From positions 1 through 16,897 of the forward strand of contig CAXPZW010000029.1 in assembly GCA_964221845.1 (NCBI GenBank): DNA of 16,897 nt, given 5' to 3'. How positions within the stretch are numbered: the stretch's first letter is position 1; each line of letters begins with the position of its first letter. The notes beneath the pieces are model-generated. The model did no database searches. It saw only the letters and a program-made list of their open reading frames with translations, and was not told where the DNA came from. The position numbers were made by a program, and so were the translations under genes. This document shows positions 7,268 through 14,756 of the stretch, in pieces. The stretch is from CAXPZW01 sp964221845 (lineage in GTDB: Bacteria > Bacteroidota > Bacteroidia > Flavobacteriales_D > Sanyastnellaceae).

Positions 7268-9658
7268 TCATGGGGCCAAAATGAGGCGGTTGGGGTGCAT
7301 TTTTATGCGCTCCCAGTCCATGTCCTGACGGCGAAATTGGCCGGTGCGATACATTTCGGCTTGGTCCGAATAGTGCGGACTGAACTTGTGTCCACTCTGG
7401 CCCACAGGCGCAATGCTTATGGAGTTGTTGATGTCTGCCAGGTCCACAATGATGCGCATTTGGGCGCCCACACGGGTGGCGTACTGGCCGGTGGCATTGG
7501 GCAAGAAGCTCGCCGCGTTCACCGTTTCGTGCCCGCCACGGTAGGGCTTCTGGGCCACACCAAAGAAACCGCCCAGCGCATCAGAGGCTTTGGCAAACGG
7601 GTGGTCCAATTGCAGGGTGTGTGCTTTGCCCCAGGTCCAGCCGGCAGGGTCAGGGCCCCATTCTTGCGCCAGTTCGTCGAGTGCTTCTCGGTAGCTTTTG
7701 GCCAAGATGACCCCGCGAGACTCTTCGTCCTCGGTGTTCACGTCGTCCCACCACGGCGAAGAGGGGTTGCGCATCAAAAACGGCACCGCCCGCGAACGCC
7801 AGTGGGTATCGATGAAGCGCTCCAGCCAATCCTCGCCCAACTCATCACCCATGGCGTTGGCCAAGGTGCGGTACATCAGCTTGTAGTAGACCGTGGGCGC
7901 CACAGCATCCACCTTGTGGTTGCCGTCCCAATCCAGCAAGGCCAGTTCTTCTTGGGTGAATGCGTCCTTCTCCCAACCCAACCAGGTCTGCAGCTCGGAG
8001 GCCAGTACTTGGTCGTGGGGGCTGGTCACATCGGTGAGCAGGGTTTGCATGCCTTCGGTGTCCCAATCGCGGCGGGTTTCGAGCACTTGGCGGATGCGAT
8101 CTGCGCGGTTGGCGGGTTTGTAGTAACCCGGCAAGAACGCTCCGCGCACGCTGTCGGGCTGGTCGTTGGCCGAATACACGTAGCCCCAAGGCGGGTTGAT
8201 GGCTTGGGGGTTCTCGCGGAAGGGCAGGTAGCCTGTAGGATCGTGGGCTTTGGTGCTGCCGTCTTGGATCACTTTGGAAAGCGTGCCTTCGGGGCGCACT
8301 TGCCACTTGGCTACCGACCACCAGGCGATGTTGCCGCTGGTGTCGGCGTAGGTGATGTTCAGGCCCGGTGCCGAAATGGTGGAGAGTGCGTTGGCCGCCT
8401 GTTCCACCTGCGCACAGCGGTTCATGGAGCGGAAGGCTTCTAGCAAATGGTTGGGCGTGCGCTGGTAATCCCACCAACACGAAATCGGCACTTGGGTACC
8501 CATGTCAGGCATGACGTCGTTCACAATGGGCCCGCGCAAGGTGCCGCGCACAATGCAGGTCGTGTCTGGACGATCTTTGATGGAAATGGTGATGGAGTCT
8601 ACCGCAAAGGCGTACGACACGCTGTCTACCACGTATTTGGTCGGGTCGGTAGAGGGTTGCTCGATGTAGAAGTCCATGTCGTCGTTCTCGAGCATGGTCA
8701 CGCCCCAGGCCATGGTGCGGTTGTGGCCCACCAGGCAGTAGGGGATGCCGGGCAGGAAGTTGCCGTACACCTCCACTTCAGGGGTGTGCAAGTGGGCTTC
8801 GTACCACACTTGGGGGATGCCCAATCCAATGTGGGTGTCGTTGCACAAGATGGGTTTGCCAGAGGCCGATCGGGAACCGTCCACCACCCACGAGTTGCTG
8901 CCTTCAAACTTGGGCACTGGCGCGGCATCCAGGGCTGCGGCAATGCGTGCAGAGAATTCGGTGATGCCCGCGTACGACGCCGGGTCTGGGTAGTAGCTCG
9001 GGATGAAGCTCTCGGTATCTTCGTGCAGCAGGGCCAGCCCTTGGAGGTATTCCGGGCCGAGTTGGTGCAGGACTTCGGTGGCCACGGGCTCGGTGCGTCC
9101 GCCCAGGCAAAAACTGTAGGCCATGTAGCCGGCAATGCGGTACATGTCTTCGGGCACAAAAGCTTCCATTTCAGCGCCGAGGATGGTGTACTCCAGCGGC
9201 GTTTCTCCCGAGGCGATGTAGGCGTTGATGCCGTCCATGTAGGCTTGTGCTTCGGCCTTGAGGGCGTCCGGGGCGTTGTGGAAACGCTTGTTGGTTTGCG
9301 CGGCAATCAAGTCTTCGGGGAGCATGGTGCGGTACAGCAAGTCGGTGGGCACAGCGGCCTCTCCAAACAGTTCACTCAAGCGGCCACCGCTCAAGCGGCG
9401 CGCCAAGTCCAGCTGGAAGAAGCGTTCGCGCGCCACCACGTAACCCAGTGCACGGTAACCGTCCAAGTGGTTGGAGGCTTCGATATGGGGTACACCAAAG
9501 TCGTCGTGCCAGACCTGCACTTCAGTGGTCAAGCCGGGCAGGGATTCCTCGCCGGCGTAGTCGGGGTATTGTTGAGAGAAGTAGAGGTAGGCGACGCCCA
9601 CGCCGATCAACACCAGCAAGAGCAACACGCCCAACAGGCGCGCAAGTTTCCGAAGCAT
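7268..9658 (-). CDS. Penicillin acylase family (Ntn) amidohydrolase
   Basis: A 796-residue member of the S45 penicillin-acylase family, which hydrolyses amide bonds of acylated substrates (beta-lactams, acyl-homoserine lactones or others) after self-cleavage into alpha and beta chains. Residues 8-27 form one hydrophobic segment, a signal anchor. The alpha-chain landmark DDFGVPHI is at 52-59 and GRLSELFG at 92-99. The expected cleavage is between Gly253 and Ser254; SNSWVVDG at 254-261 starts the beta chain with the nucleophile Ser. His276 falls at beta-position 23, as in PvdQ-type and cephalosporin acylases. AWGVT is at 317-321. Asn498 (beta-245, in SAND) is a candidate oxyanion Asn. GQSGHKFSPHYSDQ (753-766) matches the family's C-terminal motif. 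Length is normal and nothing key seems missing. It has no T9SS domain, so it probably stays periplasmic and membrane-anchored. It lies 40 bases after paralog 4, on the same strand. The natural substrate cannot be told from sequence. Confidence 0.93.
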   Translation of the reverse strand: MLRKLARLLGVLLLLVLIGVGVAYLYFSQQYPDYAGEESLPGLTTEVQVWHDDFGVPHIEASNHLDGYRALGYVVARERFFQLDLARRLSGGRLSELFGEAAVPTDLLYRTMLPEDLIAAQTNKRFHNAPDALKAEAQAYMDGINAYIASGETPLEYTILGAEMEAFVPEDMYRIAGYMAYSFCLGGRTEPVATEVLHQLGPEYLQGLALLHEDTESFIPSYYPDPASYAGITEFSARIAAALDAAPVPKFEGSNSWVVDGSRSASGKPILCNDTHIGLGIPQVWYEAHLHTPEVEVYGNFLPGIPYCLVGHNRTMAWGVTMLENDDMDFYIEQPSTDPTKYVVDSVSYAFAVDSITISIKDRPDTTCIVRGTLRGPIVNDVMPDMGTQVPISCWWDYQRTPNHLLEAFRSMNRCAQVEQAANALSTISAPGLNITYADTSGNIAWWSVAKWQVRPEGTLSKVIQDGSTKAHDPTGYLPFRENPQAINPPWGYVYSANDQPDSVRGAFLPGYYKPANRADRIRQVLETRRDWDTEGMQTLLTDVTSPHDQVLASELQTWLGWEKDAFTQEELALLDWDGNHKVDAVAPTVYYKLMYRTLANAMGDELGEDWLERFIDTHWRSRAVPFLMRNPSSPWWDDVNTEDEESRGVILAKSYREALDELAQEWGPDPAGWTWGKAHTLQLDHPFAKASDALGGFFGVAQKPYRGGHETVNAASFLPNATGQYATRVGAQMRIIVDLADINNSISIAPVGQSGHKFSPHYSDQAEMYRTGQFRRQDMDWERIKMHPNRLILAP

Positions 9659-9698
9659 TCCGAATGGGTTTGGAGCGACAAAAAGTACGCAGAAACCC

Positions 9699-12017
9699 TC
9701 AGCGAATCACCCAGCGCGCATGCCAGCTTGCATCCGGTGTGCTGAGCTCCAGCAGGTATTGGCCCGCGGCCAATTCCGGCAAATCCACCCACGCCAAGGG
9801 CAATACCGGAGTGGTGTAAACCCGCTTTCCTGTGAGGTCAGACAGGGTCAGTGTGCCCGAGGCGGGCAAATGCACAAACACACGGCCCTCGGCAGGGTTG
9901 GGGTAAGCATCAAACACGGCGGCCTCTGCAGGTGCGTCGACGAAAAGGGGCACGTCCACTTGGGCTTCTACTTGGGTGAAGCACCCAAAGGCGTCGCTCA
10001 CCAGGCACGTGTACGTTCCGGAAGCAGCAGGCGTCAGTGTAGGGCCGATGGCGCCAGTATCCCAGATGAACGCATACGGCTGCGTTCCTCCACTAGCAGT
10101 GCCGGTCAAGGTGGTGCCGTCCCAAGCAATTTGCCCCACCAATGGCTCGGGTTGGGCAATGTTGACCTCCATGGCTTGGGGGCATCCGAAGTCATTTTCG
10201 AACCCGTAGATGTAGTTGCCAGCGGCCAATCCAGTGAAGGCGTTGACCGTGCTTGATGCGGCGTCAAAAGTGAACAGGTCGCCGGTGGGACTGTAGAAGG
10301 TGGCGGTGCCGTTGTTTTCGCCGTGGCAACTCACGGGCGTGACCACCACCTCAATGTCCGCAGGCGCCGAGAACGCGATGAACACCGAATCCGACACCAC
10401 TTGCTGCCCAAGTACATCCGTGCCAGTTGCACTGTACCAACCCGGGCTGTTTACCGTGATGGTGACCGCAGCTTCACCGGTGTTCCAAACCGGATCTTCG
10501 AGGTGTAGTACTTCCAAGGCGGCGCTGTCGCCCGCGCACAAGAGGTAAGCATCTGCTTGGGCGTATGGGGCCAGGCTTTGGCCTTCTACCAAGGAGTGTC
10601 GGGTGGCTTCTTCCAAGTTGTAAAACCAGTCCACGTGGCCGCTGGGCCATTCCACTTGCACGCTATCCAGTTGGGTGGCCTCTCCTAAACCAAAGATCTG
10701 ATGTTGGGAGTGCTGGCTCATGTAGCTCTCACCCGATTGGGTAAAGTGGTGGTGCACCAAGTCGCCGACATACGCCGTGATCCATGCGCCCACACCTTCG
10801 CGATTGCTGACCACGCCTTCCAAGGTGAGCTTGACCCAATGGCCACTGCCGCCGGAACTTTGCCACAGGGTGGCGTAGTCGGGGTTTTCGTTGTTGACCA
10901 AGAGGTCGGCGTAGCCGTCGTTGTTCAAGTCGCCGCGGGCAGCGGAGTAGGAGGAGTAGTAATCGTTGATGAAACCGCTCTCGAGCAAATCCAGCTCAAA
11001 TGCGCCCTCCACATTGGGGTAGAAGTAGTTCTGGTTGCCCGCAAACCCGTTGATGGTGCTGGTTACGTGCAAGTCTTCCCAACCGTCGAGGTCGTAGTCC
11101 ATCCACGTGGCACCCCAGCAAATGCTGAACACCTCCAGCCCGTATTCTTCGGCGCTTTCGGTAAAGGTGCCGTCGCCGTTGTTGATCAAGAACTTATTGC
11201 CGGCGGTGGCATTGGTGACGTACACATCCAGGTCACCGTCGTGGTCAAAGTCGCACCAGGAGTTGCTCATGGCGTCGATGGCCAAGTTGGTGAAGGTGGC
11301 GCCGCTCACGTCGGTAAACGTGCCGTCGCCATTGTTCTCGTACAGGACGTTCGGGTCGATCTTGTCGTTGATGACGTAGATGTCGGGCCAGAGGTCGTGG
11401 TTGTAGTCGGTAAAGGCGGGTTGGAAGCTGGGGCGGACTTCGTTGCTCACGCCCAACTCGTTGTGGACCGGGTCAAAGGTGCCGTCGCCGTTGTTGTGCA
11501 GCAGGTAGTTGCTGATGTCTCCGTTGAAGTTGTAGTTGCAGATGTACAGGTCCAGAAAGCCGTCACGGTCGTAATCGCCCCAAGCTGCGCCGTAGCTGCG
11601 CATGAAGGGCTGGATGGGAATGCCCGAGGCCACGGTAATGTCGGTGAACGCCCAATCGCCGTCGTTGCGCAGCAGTTGGGTTTGGGCGTTGGCTTTGGTG
11701 ATCAATAAGTCCGGATCGCCGTCGTTGTAGAAGTCGCCCCAGAGTGGCATTTTGGCCTCCGAGGAGTTAGGCAAATACACCGGAGCAGCGCTCAGAATGC
11801 CGTTGTTGTTGAGGTAGATGTGGATGTTGTTGCCCGGAGAGCACATCGTCACATCGTCCCACCCGTCGCCATTGATGTCGTAGAAGGAAGCGCCGCAACC
11901 CACATAGGCGTTCTGCACCAGCACAAAGATGCCTTGTTCAAAGGCCACGTTGGTGTAGGTCTGGCTCAGCAGACCCAGCGGGAGGCAGAAAAGAATCAGA
12001 AGTAATCTGGCGGTCAT
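9699..12017 (-). CDS. Secreted ASPIC/UnbV seven-blade propeller protein with T9SS sorting domain, paralog 4 (short form)
   Basis: A 772-residue protein, the shortest complete paralog. Its ATG (12015-12017) overlaps the upstream stop as ATGA, which fixes the start. Residues 1-18 (MTARLLLILFCLPLGLLS) are a signal peptide leaving Gln19-Thr-Tyr. Seven calcium loops start at about 47, 95, 148, 204, 256, 307 and 363. ASPIC/UnbV covers about 400-477 (IFGLGE at 441-446, WPSG at 457-460). An Ig-like module runs from LCAGDS (493) to about 548. Only two SprB-like repeats are evident, at about 558-615 (SCHGENNGT) and 634-685 (SGGTQPYAF), which accounts for the shorter length. A T9SS type A domain starts at AYPNP (704-708) and ends WVIR. 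It shares the first four residues, MTAR, with paralog 1. It is followed after 40 bases by the acylase. Function and ligand are unknown. Confidence 0.93.
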   Translation of the reverse strand: MTARLLLILFCLPLGLLSQTYTNVAFEQGIFVLVQNAYVGCGASFYDINGDGWDDVTMCSPGNNIHIYLNNNGILSAAPVYLPNSSEAKMPLWGDFYNDGDPDLLITKANAQTQLLRNDGDWAFTDITVASGIPIQPFMRSYGAAWGDYDRDGFLDLYICNYNFNGDISNYLLHNNGDGTFDPVHNELGVSNEVRPSFQPAFTDYNHDLWPDIYVINDKIDPNVLYENNGDGTFTDVSGATFTNLAIDAMSNSWCDFDHDGDLDVYVTNATAGNKFLINNGDGTFTESAEEYGLEVFSICWGATWMDYDLDGWEDLHVTSTINGFAGNQNYFYPNVEGAFELDLLESGFINDYYSSYSAARGDLNNDGYADLLVNNENPDYATLWQSSGGSGHWVKLTLEGVVSNREGVGAWITAYVGDLVHHHFTQSGESYMSQHSQHQIFGLGEATQLDSVQVEWPSGHVDWFYNLEEATRHSLVEGQSLAPYAQADAYLLCAGDSAALEVLHLEDPVWNTGEAAVTITVNSPGWYSATGTDVLGQQVVSDSVFIAFSAPADIEVVVTPVSCHGENNGTATFYSPTGDLFTFDAASSTVNAFTGLAAGNYIYGFENDFGCPQAMEVNIAQPEPLVGQIAWDGTTLTGTASGGTQPYAFIWDTGAIGPTLTPAASGTYTCLVSDAFGCFTQVEAQVDVPLFVDAPAEAAVFDAYPNPAEGRVFVHLPASGTLTLSDLTGKRVYTTPVLPLAWVDLPELAAGQYLLELSTPDASWHARWVIR

Positions 12018-14581
12018 GGACGCACCAGCAGGCGGGTTAGGGTGCCTGCAGGCGTGTCATAAAGGTACAACACGTAGGAGCCTGCGGCCCAATGGCGGGT
12101 GTCCAATCCGGTGTGGGGTGCCCAAATTCCTTGCTCCACCACTGATCCATCGGCGTCCGTCACGCGGTAACGCACAGGTTCCAAGTGATCCAGGTACAAG
12201 GTCTCTTTCAGCGGGTTGGGGTAGGGCGTGTAGGTGTTCGGGTCCAGCCCCGGAATGCCCACCAAGGCGTCCACGAGCAAGGATTCAAACCACGTACACC
12301 CGTTGCCATCAATCACCCAGACGGAGTATACGCCAGGCTCCAAGCCTGAGATGGTTGGATCGGTGCTGCCGTTGCTCCAGAGGTAGGTGTAGGGAGGGGT
12401 GCCTCCGGTGACTTCTACAGCTGCTTCGCCCGCAGCTTCGCCTTCCACGGTTCCGTTGGTGGAGCCGCTCACCACCAAGGCTTCGGGTTCCAAGACCTCT
12501 ACCTCAATGGAGGTTGTGCAGTTGGCCGCATCGGTCACTGTGTAGGTATACGTGCCTCCGGAAAGGCCGTCGAGTTCCGCCTCGCCGCTGATCGCGTATT
12601 CTGGTGAGCCGCCCTGAATGTCCAAGTTGACCGCGCCGTTGGCCTCGCCAAAGCAAGTCACGTCCGTGGCATTTGCGTCCACCAGCAATTCCTCAGGTTC
12701 GGTGAGGGTGTAGCTGCCGGTTTGGGTGCAGCCGTTGGTGTCCACCAAGGTGTAGGTGTAGTTGCCGGCGGGAATGTTGTTAAGGGTGAGTTCTGTATAC
12801 GCTCCGTCGTTCCAGGAGATGCTGGCAACGGCTTCGGGATCTGCTGGCAGTAAGGCGATGCCGCCCACTTGACCAAAGCAGCTGATGCCTACCACCAAGT
12901 CGTCCACGGCCAATGGCTCTGCTACCTCAATGGTCAAGGGCACCGTCTGCACTACAAAGCCCAACGGATGGGTCACCGTTGCTTGATAGGTGCCAGAGGC
13001 GTCTACGGTCAGGGTAAGGCCGGTGCCAAACGCCCCCCAGTCCACCTCTCCTTCCAAGTCCACACTCAGGGTAACCGATTCTCCAGTGCACAGTCCTGTG
13101 GCTTCGCCGTCAATTAAGATCTGTGCTTGCAGTGTGGCGCCTTCGGTTAATTCCAAGTGGGTGCTGGCAGAGACGTTTGTGTAGGTCTCCACCAACCCAG
13201 AAGGCCAGGTGATTTCCAGCGTATCCAGTTGGGTGGCCTCGCCCAAGGAGAGCAGTTCGGATTTGCTGTCTTGGCCCAAGAAGTTCTCGCCGCTGAGGGT
13301 GTACACGTGGCGTTCTTCACTGCCTACCACGTAGCGCATCCAGCTGCCAATGGCTTCCCACTGGCTCACGGTGCCGGTGAGGTCTACTTTGACCCACCCG
13401 GCGTCCGAACCTTCAGAGCGCATCAGGGCCGCAGGGTAGCTGCCGGCGTTGATGACGGTAAAATCCCAGTGTCCGTCGTTGTTCCAGTCGCCTTTGGACA
13501 AGCCGTAGCTGAGCATGGTCACGTCGCTCGCGCCTTCAATGAAGCTGGGGGTAAAGGTGGCGTCGCCGTTGTTGTCGAAGAAGAAGTTGAAGTTGTTCAG
13601 ACTGGCATCGGTGTTGGCCACATACAGGTCGTCGTCCATGTCGTGGTCGTGGTCAAACCAAAGGGCGCCCCACGTGAGCGAGTTGCACAGCACGCCGGCT
13701 TCTTCGGCCACATCGGTAAAGGTGCCGTCGCCGTTGTTGAGCAGCAGCACGTTGCCCCAGGGCTCGTTGGTCATGTACACATCCAGGTATCCGTTATGGT
13801 CCACGTCGGCCACCGAACAGGTCATGGCGTCCACGCCTACATTGGCACCGCTGGCTTCACTGACATCGGTAAAGGTGCCGTCGCCGTTGTTGCGGTACAG
13901 GGCATTGGGCATGTACGACTTGTCGTTGACCACGTACAAATCGGGCCAGTTGTCGTTGTCGTAGTCCATCCATACGCTCTGGAAAGCCAGTAGCAAGCCG
14001 TTTTCTACCCCCAGGAAGTTGGCCAGGTTGGAAAAGGTGCCGTCGCCGTTGTTGTGCATCAGCTGGTTGGAGGCACCGTTTTCGTCGATGTTGTAGGAGC
14101 AGAGGTAGACGTCCAAGTGCCCGTCTTTGTCGTAGTCGCACCAGCTGGCGCCGAAGTGGCGGCCGCCTTCATCAATGGGCATGCCTGCGGTAAGGGTCAC
14201 ATCGGTAAAGTCCCAGTCCCCTTCGTTGCGGTACAAACGGGTTTGGCCCACAAACACGGTCACCAGCAGATCCAGGTCGCCGTCGTTGTCGTAGTCGGCC
14301 CAGGTGGCTTGTTTGGCGTCGCCGGCGATGTAAGCGGGAGAGGGGATGGGTTCAAACAACCCGTCCACGTTTCGCCAGATTTTCACCGAGTCGTTTTCGT
14401 GTACGATGGTCAGGTCGTCCCAACCGTCCTGGTCAATGTCCATCAAACTTGCCCCAGAACCGAAGTATGGCGAGGGGTTGAGGATGGCCAACTCTTGCTC
14501 GTTGGCTTGGTTGGAATAGGTCTGTGCACCGGCGCTGCAGGCCAACAGGGTGGCCAAGCACCCGCAAAGCATGGCTTTCAT
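12014..14581 (-). CDS. Secreted ASPIC/UnbV seven-blade propeller protein with SprB repeats and T9SS sorting domain, paralog 5 (first gene of the array)
   Basis: An 855-residue protein. I placed the start at the ATG at 14581 because it opens directly into a signal peptide (MKAMLCGCLATLLACSAGA, then Gln-Thr-Tyr). An in-frame upstream extension of 26 residues exists but has no signal character. Seven propeller loops start near 48, 96, 149, 206, 259, 310 and 365. Loop 6 (DHDHDMDDD) lacks the usual Gly. ASPIC/UnbV spans about 408-482, with SLGE in place of the usual FGLG and WPSG at 459-462. An Ig-like module follows LCTGES (497-502). SprB-like repeats are at about 563-623, 638-692 and 721-764. 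A T9SS type A domain starts at YPNP (787-790). Being the upstream-most gene, it probably carries the array's main promoter. The stop overlaps the next start by 4 bases (ATGA). Confidence 0.93.
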   Translation of the reverse strand: MKAMLCGCLATLLACSAGAQTYSNQANEQELAILNPSPYFGSGASLMDIDQDGWDDLTIVHENDSVKIWRNVDGLFEPIPSPAYIAGDAKQATWADYDNDGDLDLLVTVFVGQTRLYRNEGDWDFTDVTLTAGMPIDEGGRHFGASWCDYDKDGHLDVYLCSYNIDENGASNQLMHNNGDGTFSNLANFLGVENGLLLAFQSVWMDYDNDNWPDLYVVNDKSYMPNALYRNNGDGTFTDVSEASGANVGVDAMTCSVADVDHNGYLDVYMTNEPWGNVLLLNNGDGTFTDVAEEAGVLCNSLTWGALWFDHDHDMDDDLYVANTDASLNNFNFFFDNNGDATFTPSFIEGASDVTMLSYGLSKGDWNNDGHWDFTVINAGSYPAALMRSEGSDAGWVKVDLTGTVSQWEAIGSWMRYVVGSEERHVYTLSGENFLGQDSKSELLSLGEATQLDTLEITWPSGLVETYTNVSASTHLELTEGATLQAQILIDGEATGLCTGESVTLSVDLEGEVDWGAFGTGLTLTVDASGTYQATVTHPLGFVVQTVPLTIEVAEPLAVDDLVVGISCFGQVGGIALLPADPEAVASISWNDGAYTELTLNNIPAGNYTYTLVDTNGCTQTGSYTLTEPEELLVDANATDVTCFGEANGAVNLDIQGGSPEYAISGEAELDGLSGGTYTYTVTDAANCTTSIEVEVLEPEALVVSGSTNGTVEGEAAGEAAVEVTGGTPPYTYLWSNGSTDPTISGLEPGVYSVWVIDGNGCTWFESLLVDALVGIPGLDPNTYTPYPNPLKETLYLDHLEPVRYRVTDADGSVVEQGIWAPHTGLDTRHWAAGSYVLYLYDTPAGTLTRLLVRP
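13710..13739. repeat. 30-base direct repeat, copy A (inside paralog 5)
   Basis: These 30 bases are identical to 13863-13892. They encode, on the minus strand, the blade peptide NNGDGTFTDV. The two copies are 153 bases apart, exactly 51 codons, which is about one propeller blade. Recombination or slippage between them would delete or add one blade in frame. Confidence 0.85.
13863..13892. repeat. 30-base direct repeat, copy B (inside paralog 5)
   Basis: Second copy of the repeat at 13710-13739, in the same orientation and reading frame. The shared 20-base core aaggtgccgtcgccgttgtt also occurs exactly at 3807, 11164, 11476 and 14034, and with one mismatch at 1046. It is therefore a dispersed coding micro-repeat of the propeller family and not a mobile element. 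Confidence 0.85.
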
Positions 14582-14600
14582 AATCGAGGCTTCGAGTCCC

Positions 14601-14607
14601 CAAAATA
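14601..14607 (-). promoter_or_regulatory. Possible -7 element for the propeller array
   Basis: On the minus strand this reads TATTTTG, close to the Bacteroidota -7 consensus TAnnTTTG but one base short. It lies 19 bases before the ATG at 14581, which would give a very short leader. I see no good TTTG at the expected -33 distance. The call rests on position and partial motif match only. Confidence 0.25.
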
Positions 14608-14627
14608 GCGAAACCTCTGCCCGTTGA

Positions 14628-14657
14628 TTTGTGGGGCATAGTCCGACTCTATATCCC
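14628..14657 (+). promoter_or_regulatory. Possible peroxiredoxin promoter
   Basis: TTTG at 14628-14631 is followed after 18 bases by TATATCCC at 14650-14657. Spacing suits the Bacteroidota -33/-7 pair, but the second half of the -7 box does not match TTTG. An alternative -7 (TAATTTCG, 14717-14724) lies closer to the ATG but lacks a visible -33 box. Low confidence for both. Confidence 0.2.
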
Positions 14658-14756
14658 ATGCATCAGATTCATGAAAATCGGCCCCAAATTCAGGCTTCTA
14701 GCTGGAAGGGAGTTGGTAATTTCGCACTGCATTCAACTCTAGAAAAACCCAGACTT

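Larger units (their letters stand above)
14582..14756. other. Divergent intergenic region between propeller array and peroxiredoxin (175 bases)
   Basis: This region must hold the promoters for both the minus-strand array and the plus-strand peroxiredoxin. Reading frames run into it from both sides (in-frame starts at 14658 for the peroxiredoxin and near 14659 for paralog 5). The extra residues resemble neither family, so I treat it as non-coding. No riboswitch-like structure or clear operator palindrome was recognised. Confidence 0.6.

Noticed and set aside
7193..9745. Two long, nearly adjacent plus-strand open frames (7193-8443 and 8447-9745)
   Set aside because: They are antisense to the acylase gene, whose minus-strand frame shows family motifs from end to end. 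The plus-strand products have no recognisable domain and are Val/His/Gly-rich as expected of a shadow frame in GC-rich DNA.
10701..11708. Val-rich plus-strand open frame (335 codons)
   Set aside because: It is the reverse complement of the Asp/Asn-rich calcium-loop coding sequence of paralog 4 (GAC/AAC becomes GTC/GTT). The same explains the frames at 316-1026, 6451-7146 and 13157-13993.
11164..14053. Recurrent short repeats that could suggest a CRISPR array
   Set aside because: Repeats are inside coding frames, irregularly spaced, mostly hundreds of bases apart, and encode the conserved peptide NNGDGTFT. There are no uniform spacers and no cas genes.
14582..14659. 26-residue N-terminal extension of paralog 5
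   Set aside because: The extension would bury the signal peptide that starts at the ATG at 14581; all other paralogs start directly with the signal peptide.
14658..14756. Longer peroxiredoxin with 33 extra N-terminal residues from the ATG at 14658
   Set aside because: The extra residues lack signal or Prx features, while MSHLIGKKAP at 14757 matches the family start.
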